Shown: positions 1 to 5,506 of the stretch, in pieces | Position numbering within the stretch: position 1 is the first letter of the stretch | Layout of the letters: every line of letters begins with the position of its first letter | Source of the DNA: a virus | Strand: one strand, 5' to 3' | IMG/VR virus record: IMGVR_UViG_3300032046_000144 | Coordinates: 1 to 30,633 of that record | DNA length: 30,633 nt | The notes under the pieces: model-generated | Databases searched by the model: none | Seen by the model: the letters and a program-made list of their open reading frames with translations, nothing else | Told to the model about the DNA's origin: nothing | Translations under genes and position numbers: made by a program

Positions 1-222
1 TGGGGAGAAGCTAAGACCTATTGTTCGTGTCCTTATATGAAGTGGTGGGGGCCTAATTGGAACAGTTTAGTAGAGGGGTTTAGGCTCTGGAAGATGGGAA
101 AGGACCTGCCACCGGAGATTAGGGATCCAAAAAGAAAGAATAAAGTATGTAAGCATATTATGGCAGCTTTTAATAAGGTTCCGGAAATAAAAGAAAGGCA
201 ACTTGAATTCAAATTCAAGTAG
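1..222 (+). CDS. SWIM-type zinc-finger protein, C-terminal fragment
   Basis: The reading frame is open from the first base and ends in TAG at 220-222, so only the last 73 residues are present. Residues 8-10 read C-S-C and residues 50-52 read C-K-H, giving the CxC...CxH spacing of a SWIM zinc finger, a fold known from DNA- or protein-binding proteins. The finger is basic (PKRKNK just before the second Cys). The last residues are RQLEFKFK, which resembles a bacterial sliding-clamp-binding tail (QLxLF-like). A second SWIM finger occurs at the C terminus of the 1286-residue protein near 26650. The true start and full domain content lie outside the window. The SWIM call is from motif only. Confidence 0.6.
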   Translation, partial: WGEAKTYCSCPYMKWWGPNWNSLVEGFRLWKMGKDLPPEIRDPKRKNKVCKHIMAAFNKVPEIKERQLEFKFK

Positions 223-229
223 AAAAGTA

Positions 230-394
230 ATGGAAAACCATAAAAAAGATAAGATTGGTGATAGTCCTTTTAGTTCTGGTGAGAACGGAAAGAAACTCGA
301 TAAGATTCGTAAACAGATTCTATTTCAAGAGGAACTGAGTCGGATACACGATAGAGAGAAGAAGTACAAAGAAAGGCAGAAAGGAGTACTATAA
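230..394 (+). CDS. Small charged hypothetical protein
   Basis: This 54-residue protein is very rich in Lys, Glu and Asp, with a predicted helical, coiled-coil-like C-terminal half (roughly residues 25-50). I chose the ATG at 230 over an upstream TTG at 203 that overlaps the preceding gene. It is followed 5 bases later by the membrane-protein gene and belongs to a tight string of short + strand genes. No family is recognised. Confidence 0.45.
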   Translation: MENHKKDKIGDSPFSSGENGKKLDKIRKQILFQEELSRIHDREKKYKERQKGVL

Positions 395-399
395 ATAAT

Positions 400-915
400 A
401 TGGAAATATTACTCGCAATTTTGTTCGTTATATGTATGTTTTTTGGGTGGGCTATCGGAGGGGAATCTCCATTTGGTAAGGGAAAGCGTGGACTTTTACT
501 TTCTATTCCTATGGTACTTTTCTTTCTTACGTCTATACCTTGGGTTTATCTTATGCTTACACCCCTGTTTCTATACATAATCTACCAGATACTTTTCTAC
601 GATATGGGTATAGAGATGGTATATGACCAACATAAGTGGTATGGGTGGTTTATAATAGGTCTAAACGGAGCTATAATAGGTCTTACACCGATTATGTTGG
701 CAGCGGCCACAGCCAACTATATAGGATTGGTTTCATCTGTTGTGGCGGGTATTCTTGGTTTTAGTGGAGTGGTTTGGTTCGCAAACAGTCCAAAAACTAA
801 AAGCATACGGGATTGGATGAGTATTCATCTTCCTTGGAAGTTTAAAGATGCGTGGTTTGTGTGCGAAGGTGTAATGGGAGCAATATTAGGAGTTGTAATT
901 AAGTTATTTTGGTGA
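400..915 (+). CDS. Multi-pass membrane protein
   Basis: This 171-residue protein begins with a hydrophobic helix (residues 2-19) and has about three more hydrophobic segments (roughly 28-60, 82-104 and 106-127), with a final hydrophobic stretch at the C terminus. A short basic, aromatic loop lies near residues 130-150. It would sit in the host inner membrane. A cell-wall hydrolase gene lies about 470 bases downstream, so a role in lysis (holin-like) or in modifying the host envelope is possible. It is longer than most holins and matches none that I recognise. An AGGAG sequence lies 15 bases before the start. Confidence 0.6.
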   Translation: MEILLAILFVICMFFGWAIGGESPFGKGKRGLLLSIPMVLFFLTSIPWVYLMLTPLFLYIIYQILFYDMGIEMVYDQHKWYGWFIIGLNGAIIGLTPIMLAAATANYIGLVSSVVAGILGFSGVVWFANSPKTKSIRDWMSIHLPWKFKDAWFVCEGVMGAILGVVIKLFW

Positions 916-920
916 CCCTT

Positions 921-1088
921 ATGGACAGAATACTGTATTGTCCAGAAGAATGCAGAGATCTAAACAAAACGAAAAAGATAACCTGCAAGAAGTATAGTAT
1001 GGATTTGGAGTTGCATTTCCCTAATATTATACGTTGTTTTCCTTGTAGGAATAATGGAGAATACAATGGCAGAGAGCGTAAGAGTTGA
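921..1088 (+). CDS. Small Cys-rich protein, probable zinc binder
   Basis: This 55-residue protein starts MDRILYCPEEC and has five Cys (residues 7, 11, 22, 39, 42), including a C-F-P-C pair. That pattern suggests a small zinc-binding fold. It begins 5 bases after the membrane-protein stop, and its last 35 bases overlap the next gene in another frame, as is common for compact phage genes. Function is unknown. Confidence 0.5.
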   Translation: MDRILYCPEECRDLNKTKKITCKKYSMDLELHFPNIIRCFPCRNNGEYNGRERKS

Positions 1089-1230
1089 CGTAGAAGAAAT
1101 TTATGGTGGGACCGTCCCTGGTATAAAAGAACTACGTATAGACCTTGGACCGAATAGCACAAAAACAGCACTAGAACAAGAAAAGATAAGACTATATTTA
1201 AAAAAGATAGGAGCTTTAGTAAGAAAATGA
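1054..1230 (+). CDS. Small hypothetical protein
   Basis: This 58-residue ORF starts inside the end of the Cys-rich gene; an alternative ATG at 1066 would shorten it by four residues. It reads MENTMAESVRVDVEEIYGG, followed by a helical, basic C-terminal end. Its stop overlaps the next start as ATGA at 1227-1230, which supports translational coupling. No family is recognised. Confidence 0.5.
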   Translation: MENTMAESVRVDVEEIYGGTVPGIKELRIDLGPNSTKTALEQEKIRLYLKKIGALVRK

Positions 1231-1397
1231 AAGGTAACCCGAAACCGATAAAAATTAGGAAAAGCTGGGGTAATATAAGTCCTATTACCAAGATAAAAGA
1301 TTCTGATAGGTTTTATGATAGGGATAAGTCAAAAGACCAATTCCGGAAAGGTAAGGAAGACGAGTGGTTAAGGAAATCAGGTGATGAGAAATCTTAA
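1227..1397 (+). CDS. Small basic hypothetical protein
   Basis: This 56-residue, strongly basic protein starts MKGNPKPIKIRKSWGNI and is probably disordered. It is coupled by a 4-base ATGA overlap to the gene before and overlaps the hydrolase gene by 14 bases at its end. The chain of overlaps is the main support for it being real. Function is unknown. Confidence 0.45.
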   Translation: MKGNPKPIKIRKSWGNISPITKIKDSDRFYDRDKSKDQFRKGKEDEWLRKSGDEKS

Positions 1398-1938
1398 TGA
1401 GGAAGCTCAGAAGGTAATAGACGACTATGATATGCTGTTAGAGTTTGATTTAAAGAAGGCTCTTGCGACAGCTATGATAGGAACGTCTCTTGCCGCTGCT
1501 CCATTTCAGGCTCAAGCACAGCAAGTTCATCCAGTAACCCAAGTTGGTAAGGAATGGGTACACGATAATAGTATCGTTCCGAAAGTTCTGGCTGGGGAAG
1601 CTGCGGGTGATGGTGAGAGTGGGATGTATGCTGTTGCGTGTGTAATCCAGAACAGAATGGGTCATACAGGTAAGACAGCAGAGCAGGTAGTTACTAAACG
1701 TAAGCAGTTCAGTGCTTTAGCAGATCCTACTATGATGGATAGGAATTATCGGCAGGTAAAAGAAACAGCCGATAAAATAGCTAAAGAGATAGGAACTATT
1801 ACAGATGTTACTGGCGGAGCCACTCATTACGTAACAAAGAAACTATATAACAAGAAGAAAGGTAATCCGAAACACTGGATTAGTAAGATGCGTGTTACCA
1901 AAGTTATAGGAAATCACGTGTTTGGAACAGTGAAGTAA
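1384..1938 (+). CDS. SleB-like cell-wall hydrolase (endolysin candidate)
   Basis: This 184-residue protein matches the cell-wall hydrolase family of SleB and CwlJ (Hydrolase_2), which cleaves peptidoglycan. The core runs GEAAGDGESG-MYAVACVIQNR (residues 71-91), with Glu72 the likely catalytic acid. It continues with QFSAL (109-112), the GGATHYV segment (144-150), and a C-terminal W...VTKVIGNHVF segment. Residues about 26-46 form a hydrophobic stretch ending AQAQ, resembling a signal peptide placed after a charged 25-residue leader, so export by the host Sec pathway is plausible. I used the ATG at 1384; GTG at 1381 is also possible. It is likely the lysis enzyme. A virion or DNA-injection role cannot be excluded. 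Confidence 0.8.
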   Translation: MRNLNEEAQKVIDDYDMLLEFDLKKALATAMIGTSLAAAPFQAQAQQVHPVTQVGKEWVHDNSIVPKVLAGEAAGDGESGMYAVACVIQNRMGHTGKTAEQVVTKRKQFSALADPTMMDRNYRQVKETADKIAKEIGTITDVTGGATHYVTKKLYNKKKGNPKHWISKMRVTKVIGNHVFGTVK

Positions 1939-1940
1939 AA

Positions 1941-2042
1941 GCCCGAAAGGGTGGTATAAAGTGCCGAAAGCCATCGGTGGATAAGGAAAAATAAACGCAG
2001 GTGTTGAAACCTGTCATTCCTTTACAAGACCAACCAATGGCC
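1941..2042 (+). ncRNA. Structured leader or small RNA between hydrolase and next gene
   Basis: No ORF fits here, but the 123-base gap folds well. A GAAA-tetraloop hairpin GCCC/GGGT lies at 1941-1952. An 11-position stem at 1970-1980 pairs with 2031-2041 (GCCAT/ATGGC, then GGT/ACC, with single mismatches). It encloses AAGGAA (1983-1988) with TTCCTT (2017-2022), and innermost CAGGT (1998-2002) with ACCTG (2009-2013). The ribosome-binding site AAGGAG at 2048-2053 lies directly after, so the fold could govern translation of the 301-residue gene. I see no known riboswitch or ribozyme core. Confidence 0.45.
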
Positions 2043-2061
2043 ATTTCAAGGAGAACTAGAA

Positions 2062-2967
2062 ATGGCATATTCCAAGAAAGTAGCAACGTGTATCATAGGA
2101 CCGGATGGGAAGGTTTATGACGAAGACCCAAGAGGGGTAGTCGCAGTTCCTTTCGATTCTGAGTTCAAAGTCAGAGTAATAAACAAAAATGACAGAAAAA
2201 TAGGGTTTGATATCTTCGTAGATGGTGAGAAGGTAACAAAGACAGGCCGTATTATCGTTAATGCTCACGATAGGGTAGATTTAGAGCGTTATATTGAGAA
2301 TGACGATAATGGAACTAAGTTCAGATTCGTTTCTAAAGATTCACAAGAATCGAAGATGGAAGGGAAGGACAAAGAGCCGTATACAGGCTTGGTTGAGGTA
2401 AAGGTCTATTTTGAGAAGGAAAGACCTAGGGAAATTATAAGGGAAGTCCACCACGACCATATCTGGCACGACCATCATCATCACTATCCGAAACCTTTTG
2501 TGTGGTATTCCGATAATTCCGGAGGGTTTCACGGATATAGCGGCATAAGTGGGTGGAGTGGATGTACTGGATCAGCAGGACAAACTGGTAGTGCTGGATC
2601 TAATAACTATTCTATGTTTTGCTCTACATCAGACGTATCGGCAAAGAGTATGAATTGTAACTTTACTTCAAGTCTGGATGAGGGGGCGGTTGTTAGAGGT
2701 GGGAACTCAAATCAAGCTTTCGGTCATTGTTACGTGGATCTGGAAGAGGACTATGTATCCCTTAAAATGTATCTTATGGGATATACTCTATCTGAAAATA
2801 TAAGGCAGAAGGTAGAGGAAGCTATGACAAAGAAAGACCAAAAAGAAAAGCAGTTGGAATTTGACTTTATGAAGGATCCAAAATACGTAACTAAATTTTG
2901 TAGAGGTTGTGGGAATAAAGTAAGTAAAGACGACAACTTCTGTGGAAAATGTGGAGGAAAATTATAA
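2062..2967 (+). CDS. Collagen-like, His-rich, zinc-ribbon protein
   Basis: This 301-residue mosaic has no recognised whole-length family. Residues 1-120 look like a beta-sandwich domain rich in short strands. Residues 130-141 are a His cluster (HHDHIWHDHHHH) that could bind metal. Residues 155-179 hold eight Gly-X-Y triplets, a short collagen-like stretch. A Cys-containing middle domain follows. The C terminus (280-301) is a zinc ribbon, CRGCG...CGKCGGKL. A QLEFDF motif lies at 264-269. The start has a strong AAGGAG nine bases upstream and sits behind a structured RNA. Its stop overlaps the next ATG as TAATG. Collagen-like runs in phage proteins are often in fibres or virion decorations, so a surface role is possible but unproven. 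Confidence 0.6.
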   Translation: MAYSKKVATCIIGPDGKVYDEDPRGVVAVPFDSEFKVRVINKNDRKIGFDIFVDGEKVTKTGRIIVNAHDRVDLERYIENDDNGTKFRFVSKDSQESKMEGKDKEPYTGLVEVKVYFEKERPREIIREVHHDHIWHDHHHHYPKPFVWYSDNSGGFHGYSGISGWSGCTGSAGQTGSAGSNNYSMFCSTSDVSAKSMNCNFTSSLDEGAVVRGGNSNQAFGHCYVDLEEDYVSLKMYLMGYTLSENIRQKVEEAMTKKDQKEKQLEFDFMKDPKYVTKFCRGCGNKVSKDDNFCGKCGGKL

Positions 2968-3251
2968 TGTTTAAAAAAGAGAAAAGGTTCACTAAAGAAG
3001 AGGTAGAGAAGTTAGTAGAGGTAGCAAAAGAGTATAACAAACTTAAAAAGTGTCTTGGTATCGGTCAGGCTGAATATGATTATGATACGAAAACATATAA
3101 CCTGACACAGAGGTTAGACCTAACTAATCCTGTAGTTAAGGAATTGGGTATATTGTCGGTAAAGGTGAATATGATTCTAAATCATCTTGGTCTGGCTTAT
3201 AACGAGGAACCAAGCTTGTTGAAACTTAGGAAGTGTGTTGAAACAGAGTAG
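2967..3251 (+). CDS. Hypothetical protein
   Basis: This 94-residue protein starts MFKKEKRFTKEEVEKLVEVA. The start at 2967 overlaps the previous stop (TAATG); an earlier in-frame ATG at 2949 lies inside the zinc ribbon of the previous gene. It has a helical N-terminal half and no recognised domain. It is the last gene of the left + strand unit and ends 9 bases before a terminator hairpin. Confidence 0.55.
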   Translation: MFKKEKRFTKEEVEKLVEVAKEYNKLKKCLGIGQAEYDYDTKTYNLTQRLDLTNPVVKELGILSVKVNMILNHLGLAYNEEPSLLKLRKCVETE

Positions 3252-3260
3252 TAAAACTGG

Positions 3261-3294
3261 AAGGGCTGGGACAACTAGTCCCAGCCCTTTTATT
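3261..3294. terminator. Strong, probably bidirectional terminator
   Basis: A perfect 12-base-pair GC-rich hairpin (3261-3272 with 3278-3289, loop AACTA) is followed on the + strand by TTTTATTT. Read on the - strand it ends the tRNA unit, with a weaker T-run (CCAGTTTTA). It separates two convergent transcription units, which fits a two-way terminator. Confidence 0.85.
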
Positions 3295-3380
3295 TGGTAG
3301 CCCGAGAGAGATTTGAACTCCCACGCCATTTCTGGCAACAGGTTCTAAGCCTGTCGTGTCTGCATTCCATCCATCGGGCC
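3295..3380 (-). tRNA. tRNA-Leu(UAG)
   Basis: The anticodon arm is ACAGG-CTTAGAA-CCTGT. The 15-base variable arm has a GCCA/TGGC stem, as expected for leucine (class II). It has A73, encoded CCA, and a paired acceptor GGCCCGA/TCGGGCT. It is the last gene before the terminator on the - strand. Confidence 0.9.
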
Positions 3381-3384
3381 AAAA

Positions 3385-3461
3385 TGGTAGCACTGGTGAG
3401 ATTCGGACTCACACTATACGGCTTTTAAGACCGTCGCCTCTGCCAGTTGGGCTACAGTGCC
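3385..3461 (-). tRNA. tRNA with anticodon UAA (nominal Leu), short variable loop
   Basis: The anticodon arm is ACGGT-CTTAAAA-GCCGT, so the anticodon is UAA (leucine UUA codon). The variable loop is only 5 bases (ATAGT), whereas leucine tRNAs normally carry a long variable arm. A73 and encoded CCA are present. All four stems pair. The amino acid actually attached is uncertain. Confidence 0.8.
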
Positions 3462-3462
3462 T

Positions 3463-3539
3463 TGGTGCGTGAGGAAGGACTCGCACCTTCAGAACAATAG
3501 GTTTGAGCTATTGATGTCTGCTAATTGCATCACTCACGC
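3463..3539 (-). tRNA. tRNA with anticodon CAA (nominal Leu), short variable loop
   Basis: The anticodon arm is AATAG-CTCAAAC-CTATT, anticodon CAA (UUG codon). The acceptor GCGTGAG/CTCACGC is perfect, with A73 and encoded CCA. As in its neighbour, the variable loop has only 5 bases, unlike normal leucine tRNAs. Confidence 0.8.
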
Positions 3540-3540
3540 C

Positions 3541-3617
3541 TGGCAGGCCTAGTAGGAGTCGAACCTACTACCCTCAGTTTAGAAAACTGATGCTCTGTCC
3601 AAATGAGCTATAGGCCC
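3541..3617 (-). tRNA. tRNA-Arg(UCU)
   Basis: The anticodon arm is TCAGT-TTTCTAA-ACTGA, with T-loop TTCGACT, G73 and encoded CCA. It reads AGA codons, which are visibly common in the phage genes. Confidence 0.92.
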
Positions 3618-3623
3618 ACAAAA

Positions 3624-3699
3624 TGGTCTGCCTAAAAGGACTTGAACCTTTATCCTACTCCTTAGGACGGAGTTGTGCATCCAATTACACCATAGGCAG
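3624..3699 (-). tRNA. tRNA-Arg(CCU)
   Basis: The anticodon arm is ACTCC-GTCCTAA-GGAGT, with acceptor CTGCCTA/TAGGCAG, A73 and encoded CCA. It reads AGG. Its 5' end directly follows the CCA of the Arg(ACG) gene with no spacer. Confidence 0.92.
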
Positions 3700-3775
3700 T
3701 GGCTCCCCAAGAAGGAATTGCACCCTCACTTTCTCGGTCCGTAGCCGAGCGGTTTCTCTATTAACCTACTGGGGA
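3700..3775 (-). tRNA. tRNA-Arg(ACG)
   Basis: The anticodon arm is CTCGG-CTACGGA-CCGAG, with G73 and encoded CCA. A34 would normally be deaminated to inosine by host TadA to read CGU, CGC and CGA. It abuts the tRNA genes on both sides with zero spacing. Confidence 0.9.
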
Positions 3776-3850
3776 TGGTCTATGCGAAAGGAATTGAACC
3801 TTTATAGGACGCCTTATCGAGACGTTGCTTTGCCGGTCAGCCACGCATAG
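3776..3850 (-). tRNA. tRNA-Ile(GAU), with C33
   Basis: The acceptor CTATGCG/CGCATAG, D, anticodon (ACGTC/GGCGT) and T stems all pair; the T-loop is TTCAATT, with A73 and encoded CCA. The anticodon loop is TCGATAA, so the anticodon is GAU but position 33 is C instead of the almost universal U. Confidence 0.82.
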
Positions 3851-3857
3851 GTAAAAA

Positions 3858-3949
3858 TGGTAGTAGGGAGTGGATTCGCACCACTATCACGCTCCAGTCC
3901 AGAGCTTCTGGTTTATAAGGCCAGTGTTTTACTGTTAAACTACCCTACT
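3858..3949 (-). tRNA. tRNA with anticodon UAU (nominal Ile), long variable arm
   Basis: The anticodon loop is CTTATAA, anticodon UAU (AUA codon), on stem CTGGC/ACCAG with a C-A mismatch next to the loop. The variable region is 22 bases with a GCTC/GAGC stem, a class II feature not expected for isoleucine. The acceptor AGTAGGG/CCCTACT is perfect, with A73 and encoded CCA. Charging identity is doubtful. Confidence 0.75.
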
Positions 3950-3950
3950 A

Positions 3951-4024
3951 TGGTAGGCAGTGAAAGAATTGCACTCTCATCTTCTGGGTGTAGACCAGAT
4001 GTCCTTCTGTTGGACGAACCACCC
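3951..4024 (-). tRNA. tRNA-Val(UAC), with C33
   Basis: The anticodon arm is TCTGG-TCTACAC-CCAGA: anticodon UAC with C at position 33. The D stem GTCC/GGAC encloses a short 7-base loop. The acceptor GGGTGGT/ACTGCCT pairs with several G-U wobbles. A73 and encoded CCA are present. Confidence 0.78.
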
Positions 4025-4041
4025 TTTCAATGAACTATAAA

Positions 4042-4125
4042 TGGCTCCGAGGACAGGACTCGAACCTGTATGCCTTTCGGCGGCTGGTTAACAGCCAGCT
4101 GGGTGACCAATTACCCGACCTCGGA
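4042..4125 (-). tRNA. tRNA-Asn(GUU), with extended variable arm
   Basis: The anticodon arm is GCTGG-CTGTTAA-CCAGC, anticodon GUU, with G73, encoded CCA and a perfect acceptor TCCGAGG/CCTCGGA. The variable region is 13 bases with a GCC-GAAA-GGC hairpin, unusual for asparagine and closer to serine-type tRNAs. Confidence 0.82.
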
Positions 4126-4126
4126 A

Positions 4127-4201
4127 TGGTGCCGGAAGAGGGTGTCGAGCCTCATCTTTGGCTCTTCAGACCAACGCTCTTACCAGTTGAGCTATCCCGG
4201 C
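4127..4201 (-). tRNA. tRNA-Phe(GAA)
   Basis: The anticodon arm is TTGGT-CTGAAGA-GCCAA, with A73 and encoded CCA. The T arm is one base short (four firm pairs, loop near TCGACA), so it is slightly degenerate there. Confidence 0.87.
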
Positions 4202-4217
4202 ATATTACAAATAACAA

Positions 4218-4291
4218 TGGAGCAGGTGATGGTAATCGAAACCACGTATCGAGTTTGGAAAACTCGCATTCTGCCATTGAATTACACCTGC
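4218..4291 (-). tRNA. tRNA-Gly(UCC)
   Basis: The anticodon arm is CGAGT-TTTCCAA-ACTCG. U73 is the discriminator expected for glycine. CCA is encoded and the acceptor GCAGGTG/CACCTGC is perfect. Confidence 0.92.
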
Positions 4292-4297
4292 CTAAAT

Positions 4298-4372
4298 TGG
4301 AGCTCCGTCCCAGATTTGCGCTGAGCTCCCCGGTTTACAGGACCGGAGCATCGCTATCAATGCTTACGGAGC
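4298..4372 (-). tRNA. tRNA-Thr(UGU), with C33
   Basis: The anticodon arm is CCGGT-CCTGTAA-ACCGG: anticodon UGU with C at position 33. The D arm GCAT/ATGC and acceptor GCTCCGT/ACGGAGC are perfect. The discriminator is U, and CCA is encoded. Confidence 0.82.
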
Positions 4373-4375
4373 AAA

Positions 4376-4450
4376 TGGAGCCCGGTAAGGGAATTAGACC
4401 CTTTCTTTCACCTTGGCAAGGTGACGTACAAATCATTATACGAACCAGGC
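4376..4450 (-). tRNA. tRNA-Gly(GCC)
   Basis: The anticodon arm is TCACC-TTGCCAA-GGTGA, with U73 as in glycine tRNAs and encoded CCA. The acceptor has one G-U pair. Its 3' end is 3 bases from the 5' end of the Thr gene, and its 5' end abuts the CCA end of the Ala gene. Confidence 0.92.
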
Positions 4451-4524
4451 TGGTGGACCTTGCCAGAATCGCACTGGCATCTGCTGATTGCAAGTCAGCC
4501 ATCCTACTATTGAAGGAAAAGCCC
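4451..4524 (-). tRNA. tRNA-Ala(UGC)
   Basis: The anticodon arm is GCTGA-CTTGCAA-TCAGC. The acceptor GGGCTTT/AAGGTCC places a G-U wobble at 3-70, the classic alanine identity element. A73 and encoded CCA are present. The D arm is short and weak. Confidence 0.88.
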
Positions 4525-4539
4525 TTTACAAAGAACAAA

Positions 4540-4626
4540 TGGTGGTAGGTGATGGACTCGCACCATCGAACCCCTTTCGGGGACCTGGTTTACAGCCAGG
4601 CGGAATTGCTACTATCCCAACCTACC
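4540..4626 (-). tRNA. tRNA-Tyr(GUA)
   Basis: The anticodon arm is CCTGG-CTGTAAA-CCAGG. The long variable arm CCCC-GAAA-GGGG fits bacterial tyrosine tRNAs (class II). A73, encoded CCA and a perfect acceptor are present. Confidence 0.93.
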
Positions 4627-4629
4627 AAA

Positions 4630-4703
4630 TGGGGTGACCGGAGGGAATTAAACCCTCTTGTCGTGGGCCACAACCACGTGCCTTATCATTAGGCTACGGC
4701 CAC
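4630..4703 (-). tRNA. tRNA-His(GUG)
   Basis: The anticodon arm is CGTGG-TTGTGGC-CCACG. The discriminator is C73, specific to histidine tRNAs, with encoded CCA. The base before position 1 is T rather than the usual encoded G-1. Confidence 0.9.
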
Positions 4704-4715
4704 AGCGTTAGTGGG

Positions 4716-5219
4716 CTACAAATACTTTTCCCACAAATCGTGTATTTCACCTATCTTGATACGTATGATTTCCCTGAAGCCGTGAGGCTTGCTTGGAATA
4801 CGTATTAAATGCATACCGGCTTCTTGTGGTGTCCTGTTGTCTTTTACAGCATTACAACCGCTACAAGCAGACACCGTGTTATCCCATACCGATAGACCTC
4901 CCCTAGATTCAGGTATAACGTGGTCTACGGTTATCTTTTCCTTACGTGTCTTTTCAGCACAGTATTGGCATACGAAGTCGTCTCTGCGATGTATGTTATT
5001 CTTGGTGTAGGATACGTAAGTTATACGAGCATACACTACTTTTACATACTTCCTTAGACGGATAACTGCCGGAACCTTCATTTCCATACGTTGAGAGTGA
5101 ATTACCTTATCATACTCTTCCTCAACGATAGCCCTGCCTGTAACAGCAGCGCAAACTGCCGACTTCCAATCAGTTACACCAAGAAACTCATAACTTGCGT
5201 TTAACACTAATACTCGCAT
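4716..5219 (-). CDS. HNH endonuclease
   Basis: This 167-residue protein has a standard HNH nuclease core. Zinc-binding pair C84-x-x-C87 is followed by VDHVIPESRGG (98-108, D99-H100 catalytic) and W-D-N (112-114). A second zinc pair C119-x-x-C122 then begins a C-N-A-V-K run (122-126). The N terminus, RVLVLNASYEFLGV, matches a widespread family of free-standing bacterial and phage HNH proteins. It has a good ribosome-binding site (AGGAG, 8 bases before ATG). It sits among tRNA genes on the same strand and is the only confident protein gene in that unit, as expected of a homing-type endonuclease inserted in a tRNA array. A role in DNA packaging or host DNA cleavage is also possible. Confidence 0.88.
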   Translation of the reverse strand: MRVLVLNASYEFLGVTDWKSAVCAAVTGRAIVEEEYDKVIHSQRMEMKVPAVIRLRKYVKVVYARITYVSYTKNNIHRRDDFVCQYCAEKTRKEKITVDHVIPESRGGLSVWDNTVSACSGCNAVKDNRTPQEAGMHLIRIPSKPHGFREIIRIKIGEIHDLWEKYL

Positions 5220-5237
5220 ATACTTCTCCTTTATAAA

Positions 5238-5313
5238 TGGTCAGGATGGCTGGTTCTGCCCCAGCGGCCCTCTGGCCCCAAACCAGATGCTCTGCTATCT
5301 GAGCTACACCCTG
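5238..5313 (-). tRNA. tRNA-Pro(UGG)
   Basis: The anticodon arm is TCTGG-TTTGGGG-CCAGA. A73 and a first pair C1-G72 fit proline, and CCA is encoded. The T-loop reads GGCAGAA rather than the usual TTCnAnn. Confidence 0.88.
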
Positions 5314-5352
5314 TTATTTGCTCATTAACATTAACTATGTTAAAGTGCATAA

Positions 5353-5426
5353 TGGCTGTGGAGTATGGAATCGGACCATAACCTTAACTTTCAGAGAGTT
5401 ATGTGCAACCACTACACCACTCCACA
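5353..5426 (-). tRNA. tRNA-Gln(CUG)
   Basis: The anticodon arm is TAACT-CTCTGAA-AGTTA. A weak first pair U1-A72 and G73 fit glutamine. CCA is encoded and the acceptor TGTGGAG/CTCCACA is perfect. Confidence 0.92.
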
Positions 5427-5429
5427 ATA

Positions 5430-5505
5430 TGGCTGACGAGGGAGGTACCGCCCCTCCACCCCAAGATTCAAAGTCTTGTACGCTACACTACTACGCCACT
5501 CGTCA
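5430..5505 (-). tRNA. tRNA-Gln(UUG)
   Basis: The anticodon arm is CAAGA-CTTTGAA-TCTTG. U1-A72, G73 and encoded CCA are present. The acceptor TGACGAG/CTCGTCA is perfect. Confidence 0.92.
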
Positions 5506-5506
5506 A

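Noticed and set aside
3385-3461. Suppressor tRNA or stop-codon reassignment
   Set aside because: The anticodon is UAA (reads UUA), not UUA; genes in the window end at ordinary TAA, TAG and TGA codons with no in-frame readthrough needed.
4030-4548. 172-codon + strand open frame across tRNA genes
   Set aside because: It runs antisense across several perfect tRNA genes (Val to Ala) and has no ribosome-binding site; it is a by-product of tRNA sequence. The same holds for open frames at 3623-3850, 5318-5594, 5762-6100 and 5857-6096.
5325-5343. TTAACAT/ATGTTAA inverted repeat between Pro and Gln(CUG) tRNAs
   Set aside because: It is short, AT-only and without a U-run; it may be chance or a minor processing signal, too weak to annotate.
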